From: Nocardia puris
Lineage (GTDB): Bacteria > Actinomycetota > Actinomycetes > Mycobacteriales > Mycobacteriaceae
NCBI RefSeq assembly: GCF_003315035.1
Contig: NZ_QNRE01000002.1
Location: forward strand, 744,001-808,000
DNA: 64,000 bases
Direction of reading: 5' to 3'
The notes beneath the pieces are model-generated. The model was not told the origin of the DNA. It did no database searches and saw nothing but the letters and a program-made list of their open reading frames with translations. Below, in pieces: positions 18,979 to 27,333 of the stretch; position 1 is the first letter of the stretch; the number at the start of each line of letters is the position of its first letter. Both the position numbers and the translations under genes were made by a program.

Positions 18979-19659
18979 CTACCCCGACGACGCGCTCGAC
19001 GCCGCCCACGCCGCGAAGGCGCCGGGGTTGCGCGTCTGCAACAGCACCCGGCCGGGGCCGACGAAGTCGAACACGAAGCCCTCGCCCGACTTCAGCGACT
19101 GGATGGACCGGCCCGACACCGCGCGGCGGATGGAGAAGTTCATCGCCAGGTCGTAGGCCACCACGTGGCCGGTGTCGATGGTGATCGGCTCGCCGGGCTG
19201 CAGGTCGATCACGTCGATCGCGCCGAACACGCCCACCACGACCTCGCCCTCGCCGTGCGCGCGCAGGCCGAAACCGCCCTCGCCGCCGAACAGGTTCGCG
19301 AAGCCGCCCCACTTGCTCTCGATCTGGACGCCGTAGGAGTTGGCGATCCAGCCGCCGCGGCTGATGAAGAACGGGCGATCCGGGCTGATCTGCAGGTTGA
19401 GCATGTCGCCGGGCAGCGCGGGCGCCACGTCCACCCAGCCGCCCTGCTGCGGTGCGGTGAACGTGGAGACGAAAAACGATTCGCCCGCCAGCACCGAGCG
19501 CTTGAGCCCGGCCAGGATGCCGCCCTCCGCCTTGGCCTGCAGTGTGACTCCCGCCGAGTGCGCGACCATCGCGCCGCTCTCGACCCGCATCGGTTCGCCA
19601 CCCGCGAGGAAGCACCGCGCGACGGCGGAGGCGGGATTGTGGCGCAACTGTACCTTCAT
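18979..19659 (-). CDS. AIM24 / TIGR00266 family protein
   Basis: 226 residues, rich in beta strands and glycine (VESGAMVAHSAGVTLQAKAE, NLFGGEGGFGLRAHGEGEVV, SLKSGEGFVFDFVGPGRVLL), the double-jelly-roll AIM24 family. The bacterial role is unknown; the yeast namesake is a mitochondrial protein. The ATG at 19659 starts MKVQLRHNPASAVARC, as in the family; the longer frame upstream runs through the antisense of arsC-like sequence and is rejected. Confidence 0.85.
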   Translation of the reverse strand: MKVQLRHNPASAVARCFLAGGEPMRVESGAMVAHSAGVTLQAKAEGGILAGLKRSVLAGESFFVSTFTAPQQGGWVDVAPALPGDMLNLQISPDRPFFISRGGWIANSYGVQIESKWGGFANLFGGEGGFGLRAHGEGEVVVGVFGAIDVIDLQPGEPITIDTGHVVAYDLAMNFSIRRAVSGRSIQSLKSGEGFVFDFVGPGRVLLQTRNPGAFAAWAASSASSG

Positions 19660-19726
19660 GCCGCCGACCCTACCGCGCGCGAGTGTCGGGCAGGCGGCGG
19701 CGAATTCGGCGCGGCGCGGGCGCGGT

Positions 19727-20095
19727 TCAGCCCAGGGTGCGCAGCGCTTCGTCGGTGCGCGCCACCACCGCGCCGCCGTCGGCGGTGAGCACGATCGGGC
19801 GCTGGATGAGCTTGGGATGCGCGGCCAGCGCCTCGATCCAGCGTTCGCGGTCGGCGGGGGTGCGGCCCCACGACGCCAGGCCCAGGTCCTTCGCGACCGG
19901 CTCACCGGTGCGGGTGATGTCCCACGGTTCGGCGCCCAGCCTGGCGAGCACCGCGCGCAGTTCGTCGGCTGTGGGCGGATCGTCGAGGTAGCGGCGCACC
20001 CGGTATTCGACGCCCGCCCCGTCCAGATGCGCGGTGGCCGCGCGGCTCTTGCCGCAGCGCGGGTTGTGCCAGATCTCGGTCTGCTCGGAGGTCAT
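19727..20095 (-). CDS. ArsC/Spx-family arsenate reductase-like protein
   Basis: 122 residues, thioredoxin-like ArsC fold. The single catalytic cysteine is in IWHNPRCGKSRAA, and the arginine-bearing loop LIQRPIVLTADGGAVVART matches the family. This branch uses glutathione/mycothiol-type or glutaredoxin coupling in characterised members; without an ars operon here its substrate is uncertain. It is divergent from the MerR gene across 85 bp containing palindromes, so MerR may control it. Confidence 0.85.
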   Translation of the reverse strand: MTSEQTEIWHNPRCGKSRAATAHLDGAGVEYRVRRYLDDPPTADELRAVLARLGAEPWDITRTGEPVAKDLGLASWGRTPADRERWIEALAAHPKLIQRPIVLTADGGAVVARTDEALRTLG

Positions 20096-20143
20096 GGAAT
20101 CAGCCAACCACATGGTGTTCCGTGCGCGGCCCGGTGCGCGCCC

Positions 20144-20180
20144 TTGACCTTGACGCGGCGTCATAGTCGAGACTCGAGTC
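20144..20180 (+). promoter_or_regulatory. Divergent arsC-like/MerR promoter region with palindromes
   Basis: Contains TTGACC (20144-20149), the perfect palindrome TGACGCGGCGTCA (20151-20163), a CATAGT element and a second perfect palindrome GACTCGAGTC (20171-20180) directly before the MerR ATG. A palindrome overlapping the promoter is typical of MerR autoregulation. Confidence 0.55.
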
Positions 20181-20957
20181 ATGCGGATCAGCGACGTCGC
20201 CCGCGCGGCGGGCACCACACCGAGAGCCGTCCGGCACTACCACCGGCTGGGCTTGCTGGCCGAGCCCGCGCGCAAGGCCAACGGCTACCGCGACTACACC
20301 GCGGCGGATCTGGCCCGGCTGCTGCGCATCCGGTGGCTCGCCGAGAACGGTCTGCCGCTCGGGTCGGTGGCCGCCGTGCTGGCCGAGGGCCGCGACGGCG
20401 AGGCCGACGACGACATCCGCGCCGATCTGCGGGCCCTGGTCGCGGGCTGCGAACGCGATATCGCCGTGCTCACCCGCAAGCGCGACCGGCTGCACCGGAT
20501 GCTCGAATCCGCCACGCGCGGCGGCACTCTCACCGCGCTGCCGGACGAGGTCGTGGACGCGTTCGAGCGGGTCCGCGCGAGCACCACCGATCCGCGCCAG
20601 GTGCGCGCGTTGCAGCAGGAACGGGATCTGCTCGAGGTGCTCGCCGTCTCGGGCGCGGTGCCGGAGGAGATGCTGATCCCCGTCACCACCGTGCTGGAAG
20701 ACGACGGCCTCCGCCACACCTACCTGCGCTTCCTCGGCGAGTGGGAGTCGTTGCGCGGCAAGCCGGTCGCCGAGTGCGAGCCCCGGATCGCCGCGCTGGC
20801 CGCCGAACTCGCGGAGCTGCTGCGCGAGCGGTTCACCCCCGAGATGTTCGCGACGCGGGCGGAGGAAGCCGACGGCCTGTCGGTGGAGGATCTGATCCCC
20901 GATCCCGCCCAGCGCGCGGTGATCGTGCGCGGCGCGCGGGCACTGTGGGAGTCGTGA
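20181..20957 (+). CDS. MerR-family transcriptional regulator
   Basis: 258 residues. The N-terminal winged helix MRISDVARAAGTTPRAVRHY and the adjoining RLGLLAEPARKANGYRDYTA give the MerR signature. A long coiled-coil dimerisation helix follows, and then a C-terminal effector region (roughly residues 120-258) without metal-binding cysteines, so it probably senses a small molecule rather than a metal. Its stop overlaps the start of the next gene by 1 nt (TGATG). Confidence 0.88.
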   Translation: MRISDVARAAGTTPRAVRHYHRLGLLAEPARKANGYRDYTAADLARLLRIRWLAENGLPLGSVAAVLAEGRDGEADDDIRADLRALVAGCERDIAVLTRKRDRLHRMLESATRGGTLTALPDEVVDAFERVRASTTDPRQVRALQQERDLLEVLAVSGAVPEEMLIPVTTVLEDDGLRHTYLRFLGEWESLRGKPVAECEPRIAALAAELAELLRERFTPEMFATRAEEADGLSVEDLIPDPAQRAVIVRGARALWES

Positions 20958-21544
20958 TGGCGGGAGTCGTGATGCGAAACCTGCTGCGCCCCTATCGATC
21001 CCTGTGGATGTGGCTGCGCGGTCGCACGGATCGGCCCGACGGTCCGGTGTTCCCCTCCGCCAAGGGCACGCTGGGCCTGCCCGCCGCGTTCGCCGTGGCG
21101 ACGATGATCGAGATCGGCGTGGTGCACTTCCTGGTGCCGTGGCCGTGGCTGAACCTCACCCTCGCGGCGCTGTCGGTATGGTCGCTGGTGCTGCTCTTCG
21201 GCGTGGTCGCCACCGACGTCGTCCACCCGCACCACCTCGCGGGCGACACCGTGGTGTTGCGCCGCTCCGGTCGCGTGGTCGCCGCGATCCCCGTGGCCGA
21301 CCTCGCCGCCGTCACGGCCCGCGCCCGCTACGACAAGACCTCGCCCGAAGTGGACGGCGACACCCTGCACCTGCCCACCCAGGACGGCGCCAATATCGCG
21401 CTCTCCCTGCACAACCCGGTGGAGGCCCGGCTTTCCGGCCGCGCACCCACGGCGCAGGTGACCGCCGTCAGCCTCCGCGTGGACGACCCGGATCGCATGG
21501 TCCGCATCCTGCGCGAGGCCGCGAAACCCCTTACAGATGCATGA
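20957..21544 (+). CDS. Membrane protein of unknown function, coupled to MerR
   Basis: 195 residues. Two adjacent hydrophobic helices (AAFAVATMIEIGVVHFLVPW and LAALSVWSLVLLFGVVATDV) are followed by a soluble C-terminal domain with beta-rich sequence (DTVVLRRSGRVVAAIPVADL onward). I do not recognise a named family. The start at 20957 shares one base with the MerR stop; an ATG at 20972 is an alternative. It converges with the GT39 gene, overlapping by 14 bp. Confidence 0.75.
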   Translation: MAGVVMRNLLRPYRSLWMWLRGRTDRPDGPVFPSAKGTLGLPAAFAVATMIEIGVVHFLVPWPWLNLTLAALSVWSLVLLFGVVATDVVHPHHLAGDTVVLRRSGRVVAAIPVADLAAVTARARYDKTSPEVDGDTLHLPTQDGANIALSLHNPVEARLSGRAPTAQVTAVSLRVDDPDRMVRILREAAKPLTDA

Positions 21545-23060
21545 GATTCGGCCAGGTCTCCGGCCAGGGGTGGCGCAGGCCGGTCGCGACCCACACCGTG
21601 ACGTTCTGGGTGCTGCCCGGGAAGCCGAGCCGGCTGTCCACCTTCGTGAGCGCTTCGACACGTTCGAAGTTCCAGCGCAGGAAGTCCTCGTCGACGCCCA
21701 CCGCCAGGACGGCGGTGGCGTCGTCGGGCGGCGTGCCGAAATAGCCGTAGCCGCGGCTCGGGCTGTAGATCGCGGGCAGTTCGTGGCGGGCGAACTGGTC
21801 GAGAGCGCTTGCCTGCCAATAGGTGTCGGTCACCACCACGACGTCCTCCCGTTCGGCCGGGGTGAGCTTCGCGTAGGCGGCCGTGACGCCGTCGACCAGT
21901 TCGGGCCAGCCGAACTGCCCGTAGACGTCGATATTGAGCGCGGCCTCGGTGTCGTCGATCGGGGGCGCGATGTCCTCGGGCGACTGCCACGGCGTCGCCC
22001 ACAGCACGAACACCACCGACCCCACCGTCAGCACGGTGCCGCCCGCCGTCAGGAACCTTCGTACGAAAGGCCGTGACTCGGTAGCCAGTTCGACCAATCC
22101 GACCGCACCCGCCGCCAGCACCACGCCGTACATGCCCGCCATGTAGTAGACCCGGCCGCCGACGATCAGAAACACCAGCGTGACCAGCAGGAACGCCACG
22201 CCGAGGAACCGGTACTCGCGCAGCGAGGGATTCCGCAGCAGCGCCCACACCCCGTACACCAGCACCACCGCGCCCAGCGTGCCCGCCGTGAGCACCGCCA
22301 GCGGAACGAACATCAGCCTGCCGCCGAGGATGTCCTGCTCACCGCTGATCACCCCGCCCATGCGCAGCTGCGGCCAGTCGTGCCGCGCCTGCCAGATCAG
22401 CGTCGGCAGTGTCGCGAGCACCACGAGCGCGCCGCCCACCCACAGCAGCGGGCGCCGCACCAGGTCGCGCGGCCCGAACACCAGCGCCGACGCCGCCACC
22501 GCGAGCCAGAAGAACGGAATCAGCCATTTCACCTGCATGTCCACGGCGGTCACCAGCGCCGCCGCGAGCAACAGCCCGTCGCGGCGGGTCCGCACCCAGC
22601 GCACGACGCACCAGGTGATCACCACCCACATCACCGTGTCCACCGCGTTGGTGGTCAGCAACTTGCCCTGGAGGAGCAGAAACGGCGAGGTCGCGTACGC
22701 GGTGGCCGCCAGCATCTGGGCCGTCCGGCCGCCGCCGAGTTCCCTGGCCACCAGCCCGGTGAGCACCACGGCCAGCACCGTCAGCGCGACGGCCGGCAGG
22801 CGCAGTGCGAAGTACGAATCGGGTGCGAGCGCGTCCATGAGGCGGGCCAGCATCGGCAGCACCGGCCCCTGATCGGCGTACCCGAACGACGGATGCCGCC
22901 CCGCCGCAAGGAAATACAGCTCGTCGCCGAAGTAGTCGTAGCGGCTCGCCGCGAACGCCAGCACCGCCGTCGACGCCGCGGCCACCGCGCTCAGCCCGCC
23001 CGTCGCCACCGGCGGCCGCTCCCCCACACCGGATTCCGCACGCACCCCGCTATCGCTCAC
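21531..23060 (-). CDS. GT39-type (ArnT/PMT-like) glycosyltransferase, integral membrane
   Basis: 509 residues with about 11 membrane helices and a C-terminal extracytoplasmic domain. After the first helix comes SRYDYFGDELYFLAAGRHPS, the acidic first loop of polyprenyl-phosphate-sugar-dependent glycosyltransferases, followed by YADQGPVLPMLARLMDALAP. The start is uncertain: GTG 23060 has an excellent GGAGGAG Shine-Dalgarno, while GTG 23111 with GAGGAG is also possible. The frame stays open to 23270, but that part is inside an IS630 remnant. Substrate unknown; envelope sugar modification is likely. Confidence 0.83.
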   Translation of the reverse strand: MSDSGVRAESGVGERPPVATGGLSAVAAASTAVLAFAASRYDYFGDELYFLAAGRHPSFGYADQGPVLPMLARLMDALAPDSYFALRLPAVALTVLAVVLTGLVARELGGGRTAQMLAATAYATSPFLLLQGKLLTTNAVDTVMWVVITWCVVRWVRTRRDGLLLAAALVTAVDMQVKWLIPFFWLAVAASALVFGPRDLVRRPLLWVGGALVVLATLPTLIWQARHDWPQLRMGGVISGEQDILGGRLMFVPLAVLTAGTLGAVVLVYGVWALLRNPSLREYRFLGVAFLLVTLVFLIVGGRVYYMAGMYGVVLAAGAVGLVELATESRPFVRRFLTAGGTVLTVGSVVFVLWATPWQSPEDIAPPIDDTEAALNIDVYGQFGWPELVDGVTAAYAKLTPAEREDVVVVTDTYWQASALDQFARHELPAIYSPSRGYGYFGTPPDDATAVLAVGVDEDFLRWNFERVEALTKVDSRLGFPGSTQNVTVWVATGLRHPWPETWPNLMHL

Positions 23061-23146
23061 ACCGCTCCTCCACCGGCGCCTGGCCAGGCCCCGCTCAATA
23101 CGTTCGCTCACGCCACTCCTCACGGATTCCGATAGCGTCGAATCTA

Positions 23147-23584
23147 GTGCCTCGTCAGGCAACGTTCGGTAGGTGAGGTTCCCCCGCCAGTGCTGATCGT
23201 GCCGAATCAGAGTGCGCATCAGTGGAATTCGCCAACAGTGTTCCTTCTGGGTCCAACGCCTCGAATCCATGCCTGTTGAAGTCGTGGATCACTTGCCGCA
23301 CATACGATTCCGACACCTGCATCAGTTTCGCGATGAACCCGACCGGCTGGTGCCGCGCTGAGGCCATCACGACCACCGCCCGCCGCACCCGGATCGGCTG
23401 CTTGCTGCGCCGCGCGATCCGAGCAAGCTTGCGGCCCGCCTCCGGGGACACCGCTCTGACGAACACATCCGGCTTCCGAGTCACCGGCATCACCTGCACC
23501 GGCAGCATCACCGCTCAGCAGCCGATGATCAACCCGCCAGCCCGAACACCAGGGTTACCGCACCAACCTTCCTGGACACGGCAC
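23147..23584. mobile_element. IS630-derived miniature element (about 438 bp)
   Basis: Bounded by TA dinucleotides at 23145-23146 and 23585-23586, the target duplication of IS630/Tc1 elements, with imperfect terminal inverted repeats. The left end reads GTGCCTCGTCAGGCAACGTT, and the right end, reverse complemented, GTGCCGTGTCCAGGAAGGTT. Inside is only the N-terminal part of an IS630 transposase; the DDE catalytic part is missing. It is therefore non-mobile on its own, but could be moved in trans. It separates the GT39 gene from the Ddn-like gene. Confidence 0.75.
23155..23484 (-). pseudogene. IS630 transposase, N-terminal fragment
   Basis: From a GTG at 23484 the frame encodes the helix-turn-helix of IS630 transposases: VTRKPDVFVRAVSPEAGRKL, then LMQVSESYVRQVIHDFNRHG and FEALDP. 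In intact relatives the sequence continues with a Gly-rich segment and the DDE domain. Here homology stops near 23245 and the frame runs into the left terminal repeat. It is a deletion derivative and not a functional gene. Confidence 0.8.
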
Positions 23585-23594
23585 TAGCCGGGGA

Positions 23595-24116
23595 GTGCCA
23601 CCGCGCCCGGCATTCCCGGTCGCCTCGGCCCCGACCGATCCGCGCCGGCGCGATCATACTGGTGACATCAGCGATGCGAACCCCGACGGCACACCGGCGA
23701 CGACCGGGCCGAAACCGCTCTCCCGTTACCGATCCACCACGAATACGGTGGTGCGGACACTACTGAAGGTGCCGTGGCTCTCCCGCGTCATCGGCAAGCG
23801 ATCGCTCACGCCGCACGTCGTCGACCGCGAATCCGGCACGGTCTACCAGGTCCCCCTCGCCCACACGCGCCACGGCGACACCCTCCTGATCGGCACCTCG
23901 TCCCGCCCGTGGGTCCGCAACCCGCGCCCCGCCCTCGGTCACCGTCATCCGCGGCCCGAACAGTTCGACCAGGTCGTCCACACCACCGAGGCCGACGTGT
24001 TGCGCCTGTTCGCGATCGTCGCGGGCGACAACAAGCCCCACGCCGAGTTCAACGGCATCGGGTTCGGTCCCGGCGGGTCACCGAACAAGGTATACCTGTA
24101 CCAAACCTGGCAGTAG
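23595..24116 (+). CDS. Ddn-like deazaflavin-dependent oxidoreductase family protein, probably decaying
   Basis: The C-terminal two thirds resemble the Ddn/DUF385 family: LSRYRSTTNTVVRTLLKVPW, LTPHVVDRESGTVYQVPLAH, HGDTLLIGTSSRPWVRN and NGIGFGPGGSPNKVYLYQTW. The middle (about NPRPALGHRHPRPEQ) looks like a compensated frameshift: a neighbouring frame gives SVTVIRGP there. The only upstream in-frame start is a GTG at 23595 touching the IS630 remnant. An ATC at 23667 sits where I would expect a start, so the original initiator may be lost. It could be a pseudogene. Confidence 0.6.
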   Translation: MPPRPAFPVASAPTDPRRRDHTGDISDANPDGTPATTGPKPLSRYRSTTNTVVRTLLKVPWLSRVIGKRSLTPHVVDRESGTVYQVPLAHTRHGDTLLIGTSSRPWVRNPRPALGHRHPRPEQFDQVVHTTEADVLRLFAIVAGDNKPHAEFNGIGFGPGGSPNKVYLYQTWQ

Positions 24117-24370
24117 GGTGGTTGGTGGTGGAATTGACGCCGGTGCACGGGTAGCCGTCAGAGCATTGCCGTCGGCCACCACCGATCGAACAGGTCCCGC
24201 CTGGACGCGCCCTCGAGCACCGCCGCTCGCGGAAGTCCCAGCCCGGGCGGGGCACACTGGGCTTCACGCCGCCAGCAGTCGCTCAGGTCGTTCGCGGCGT
24301 CTCCGCCGAACACCCCCTCGTCGCCGCACACTACGTGCTCGTTGCCCGCGAATCTCTCACCGCGCGGAAA
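24117..24370. other. No recognisable gene
   Basis: 254 bp after the Ddn-like gene. Open frames exist on both strands but have arginine/proline-rich shadow composition and no family resemblance. I see nothing else in it. Confidence 0.5.
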
Positions 24371-24407
24371 GCGAAGAGGCCGAGCCCCCTCGGAGACCCG
24401 GCCTCGC
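24371..24407 (-). terminator. Terminator after 27-aa peptide gene 1
   Basis: Hairpin with arms GAGGCCG (24376-24382) and CGGCCTC (24399-24405), followed on the minus strand by TTCGCTTTCC. It lies 17 bp past the peptide stop codon, supporting a short dedicated transcript. Confidence 0.55.
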
Positions 24408-24421
24408 ATCACGCGGAACAC

Positions 24422-24505
24422 TCAGCTCGCGCTACCACTCCCCAGCAGCTGCTGAAGGGTCTTGAACAGGACGTCGGCCAGGAAATCCGAAGCGGATCCG
24501 GACAT
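24422..24505 (-). CDS. 27-residue peptide 1 (paralogue of the one at 27334-27417)
   Basis: A very short reading frame beginning MSGSASDFLADVLFK and ending QLLGSGSAS. A second locus 2.9 kb away encodes a peptide of exactly the same length, identical at 18 of 27 positions, with 5 conserved residues using different synonymous codons, which argues for selection on the protein. A GAGGAG Shine-Dalgarno lies 4 nt before the ATG, and an intrinsic terminator follows. The middle (residues 8-21) is an amphipathic or hydrophobic helix; the ends are Gly/Ser/Ala-rich. No signal peptide and no cysteines. I do not recognise a family. Membrane-active, toxin-like or signalling roles are all open. Confidence 0.65.
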   Translation of the reverse strand: MSGSASDFLADVLFKTLQQLLGSGSAS

Positions 24506-24561
24506 GGTGCTCCTCATCTCTACCACTGGCACGCACCCTGCCGGCGCGCCGCTATTCTGAA

Positions 24562-24572
24562 GCATGCACGAT
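24562..24572 (-). promoter_or_regulatory. Shared upstream element of peptide gene 1
   Basis: ATCGTGCATGC on the minus strand, 57 bp before the peptide start. The same 11-mer lies 53 bp before peptide gene 2. A CAGAAT -10-like element follows a few bases downstream. Probably part of a common promoter or operator. Confidence 0.5.
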
Positions 24573-24869
24573 TCAGATTGTTCATGCGAGCGTTTCGAGA
24601 AACCGGAGATCGGATACAGGCCCCACCATCGCCAACACCAGGGCATCTACCTGCAATCATGTCGCTGGCGCTCGCACAGTGATACAGATCACCAACCCAC
24701 TCCGGCTGGGCGCCCGCACTCAACCATCCCGTCCGCTCCCGCCTGACGATCACGCGGGGCAATCAGTTCGGCCGTACCGAACCATGCCACCTACCGTTCG
24801 AGTCAACGCCATCGGCAGCGCTCCCCGCGCGTCGAGCTCGAACTATCCCGTATCTATTCGTGATTCGAG
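24573..24869. other. Intergenic, nothing recognised
   Basis: About 300 bp of lower-GC sequence upstream of peptide gene 1. No convincing gene, repeat or RNA was found. Confidence 0.4.
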
Positions 24870-25000
24870 GAGCAATGCCCCACGCTGCTGCGAGGACAGC
24901 TCGGACGGCCCCCGCTCGAGGGGCGCGAAGGCCGAGACCTGACGATCCGGGCCGCGGCCAAGGAGGTGCAGCTCAGCCACAACGCACGCCAACGGCTCGA
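24870..25000 (+). pseudogene. Possible helix-turn-helix gene fragment cut by the IS21 element
   Basis: One frame reads LLRGQLGRPPLEGREGRDLT, then IRAAAKEVQLSHNARQRL, which resembles the start of an XRE-type helix-turn-helix (LTIRAAA-EVGLSH). It stops being sensible exactly at the left end of the IS21-like element at 25001. No matching remainder was seen beyond the right end. Weak evidence. Confidence 0.25.
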
Positions 25001-25049
25001 TGACTGCGCTCGCCGAAGTTCCCCACCTGTGCTCGTGGAAATTCCCCAC
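25001..25049 (-). repeat. IS21 left terminal inverted repeat
   Basis: Reverse complement of the 26638-26686 end, with two GTGGGGAA-type blocks reading outward and the outermost bases TCA. Confidence 0.75.
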
Positions 25050-25063
25050 CCGTGAGCGGTCCT

Positions 25064-25659
25064 GATTATAGGGGTTGCCGGTTCCCGGTGGTGGCGGCGG
25101 AGGTTGTCGGCGGTGGCTTGGTGGTCGCGGAGCCGGTAGGAGTCGCCGTCGAGGTTGATGACCATGGAGCGGTGTAGGAGCCGGTCCAGCAGGGCTGCGG
25201 CGACGGTGTTGTCGCCGAGTATTTCACCCCAGGATCCGACACCACGGTTGGTGGTGATCACGATCGAGGTTCTCAAATACCGTTGCGACACAACCTGAAA
25301 CAGTGCTGCGGCTGCCTCGGCGGGTAGTGGCAGGTAGCCGGGTTCGTCGATGACGAGTAGTGCTGGTCCGGCGTAGAAACGCATGGTGGTGGCCCAGCGG
25401 CCCTCGATCGCGGCGCGGTGGCAGCGGGCGGCCAGGTCGGCGGCGGTGGTGAAGTAGGTGCGGTAGCCGGCGTGCGCGGCCGCCCTCGCGAGCCCGGTCG
25501 CCAGGTGTGTCCTCCCGGTGCCGGGCGTGCCGATGAGCAGGACGTGTCGCCGAAAGATTCTGCGCGGTCGCGTCTTCGAGGACCTGTGGCAGAGCTTCGG
25601 CGGCGGCATGCAGTTTCAGCGTGCCCAGATGCGATCGTAGTTGCTGGTAGCGGGTCGCG
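25064..25659 (-). pseudogene. istB remnant (IS21 helper ATPase)
   Basis: The AAA+ helper of IS21 transposition. The N-terminal piece (LRSHLGTLKLHAAAEALPQV) is read in the istA frame. After a deletion the ATPase domain appears in a second frame: HVLLIGTPGTGRTHLATGLA. The Walker A lysine is replaced by arginine (GTPGTGRT), and the Walker B segment is LLVIDEPGYLPL with Pro instead of the usual Leu. Frameshift plus motif damage make it inactive. Confidence 0.85.
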
Positions 25660-26540
25660 GTCTCGTCGGCGCCGACGGCCTTGGTGGCGCGGCCATCGGC
25701 GGTGGGCCGCAGCCGGGTGTCGCCCCGCAGGGAACAGAACTTGTCGAGCGAGGCTTGGGCCTGCTCGGGCGTCGTCTCGTCGGCGAGAGTGCACCACCAG
25801 CGTTGCGCAGCCGTGTGGTTGGCCTTCTCGACCACGCCCTTGCGGTTCCCGCGCCGTGGCGGGCAGATCGCGGGTGCGAACGCGTAATACTTCAGCACCG
25901 CGGCGAACGACGCGGTGACCTGCCCACTTGCCGGGTGGCAGACGGTGGACATGCGGTCGAACCGCCACGACCCGGTCACCCCGCCCAGGGCGCGGGCGAC
26001 CCGGTCCAAGCCCTCGATCAGGTGCGGCTGATCAGTCGACGGCGCGAGATAGCCGCGCCAGCGGCCCGAATGGGAGAGGGATCCGACCAGCAGATGCGCG
26101 CATCCGCCCCACCCCCAAGCGTCGGGGGGATTCGGCAGATCCACCCAGTCCCACTGGGTTTCACCACCCGGTGCGTGCGGAATGACCGCGTTGGGCCGTT
26201 CGGTCGCGGTCCGGCAGGCCTGGTAGACCGGCCGCAGTCCCCGGGCGCGGATGTCGCGGGTCAGCGACTGATACGACAGCGGGAACCCGAGGGGTTCCAG
26301 CTCGTCCATCAGCGTTTGCGCCCACAGGTGTGGGTCCTCGGCCAGGCGAGCTGTCACGTAGTCGACGAACGGTTCGAACGGGTCGCGCCGATGCCGTTTC
26401 CGCGCGCCGGGGCTGCGTTCCCCGGCCAGATAGGCGCGGATCGTCTTACGGTCGCGGCCGGTGTGGCGGGCGATCTGGGAGATCGTCCAGCCTCGTGCGC
26501 GTAGGGCACTGATTTCCACATCTTCCTCACATGTCAACAT
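25660..26540 (-). pseudogene. istA remnant (IS21 DDE transposase)
   Basis: Starts MLTCEEDVEISALRARGWTI with the N-terminal helix-turn-helix (SQIARHTGRDRKTIRAYLAG). The rve/DDE core follows, with GGETQWDWVDLPNPP and later GNRKGVVEKANHTAAQRWW. The C-terminal part is missing and the frame runs directly into istB sequence. A -1/+1 shift or a promoter could still give a truncated product, but not a working transposase. Confidence 0.85.
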
Positions 26541-26637
26541 GGAAAAGCGGGCCTCCTCCGAACGAAACTGCTGGTCAGGTGTGGTAACCACCAGCATCGG
26601 AGCAGGCCCGCCCTTCACGGCGGAGCCACACGGGGAA

Positions 26638-26686
26638 GTGGGGAATTTCGGTGAGCGTCAGTGGGGAAGTTCAGTGAGCATGGTCA
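26638..26686 (+). repeat. IS21 right terminal inverted repeat
   Basis: GTGGGGAATTTC followed 23 bp later by GTGGGGAAGTTC and ending GGTCA, the partner of the left end at 25001-25049. Confidence 0.75.
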
Positions 26687-26894
26687 CCGCCGACCTCAAT
26701 CGGTGAATCACATGCAGAACACCGAATCGCCACCCGGCCACCGTACAGGGCCACCTCGCCTTCCCGCCGAGTTCTACGCTCGCATACGCACCTCGGAGCA
26801 TTGGCGGGATCCGACCTGCTGGATCGTGTTCTCGCACGTAGCGGGCGGACTATCGTGAGGGACGGCACCACTCTCGATCCCGAGGAGGTTTCCG

Positions 26895-27086
26895 ATGACG
26901 AGGAAGGTCGCGGACTGTCGTCGGTTTCCCAGCGAATCCAACTGCACGCTCACCATCGCCGGTGAGGAAGAGGAAGTTTTGCAGGCCGCCTGCGAGCACG
27001 CGGTCTCGGTCCACAAACACCAGGACGGGCCGGAGTTGCGCGAACAACTCCGCAACATGCTCGAGGACGAGACGGTGACGACCTGA
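26895..27086 (+). CDS. DUF1059 family small protein
   Basis: 63 residues, begins MTRKVADCRRFPSESNCTLT. It has the conserved C-R-x-F-P-S/-NC-TL pattern, then EEEVLQAACEHAVSVHKHQD and a closing LREQLRNMLED helix. DUF1059 proteins are short and function is unknown; the two cysteines and histidines could bind a metal. A GAGGAGG Shine-Dalgarno lies 7 nt before the ATG. It lies between the IS21 remnant and peptide gene 2, converging on the latter across a shared terminator. Confidence 0.8.
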   Translation: MTRKVADCRRFPSESNCTLTIAGEEEEVLQAACEHAVSVHKHQDGPELREQLRNMLEDETVTT

Positions 27087-27230
27087 TCCGGCGTCCCCGG
27101 TTCCAGCCGTCCCGCGTTCGCCAGCCCGATCCGTCGCACCTCACCGACACGATCCGCCACCCCGCCGGACCGACGATCCCCCACGCTTCCAGAACGTCGC
27201 TTCGCCGAAACCTGCAGGCATCCAACGACA

Positions 27231-27263
27231 AAGAGACCGGTTCCCGGTGGAACACGGTCTCTT
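27231..27263. terminator. Bidirectional terminator between DUF1059 and peptide gene 2
   Basis: AAGAGACCG (27231-27239) and CGGTCTCTT (27255-27263) form a perfect 9-bp outer stem with an inner GTTCC/GGAAC stem. Pyrimidine-rich sequence follows on both strands. Confidence 0.7.
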
Positions 27264-27333
27264 CTCTTCATTCGGCGCCGTTTCGTGGAGCGCCGAGTTC
27301 ACGCGCGGGGCCGGACCGCCCCCACGCGCCCGC

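Larger units (their letters stand above)
25001..26686 (-). mobile_element. Degenerate IS21-family element
   Basis: A 1.69-kb remnant with 49-bp terminal inverted repeats matching at about 36 of 49 positions. Each end carries two GTGGGGAA-N-TTC blocks spaced 23 bp, as in IS21 ends. Inside, istA is fused to a shortened istB by an internal deletion, and istB then continues in another frame. Intact relatives are about 2.3 kb or more. It cannot be autonomous. Confidence 0.85.

Noticed and set aside
24118..24465. Opposed open frames after the Ddn-like gene
   Set aside because: Low-complexity Arg/Pro composition in both strands; no motif, no start signals.
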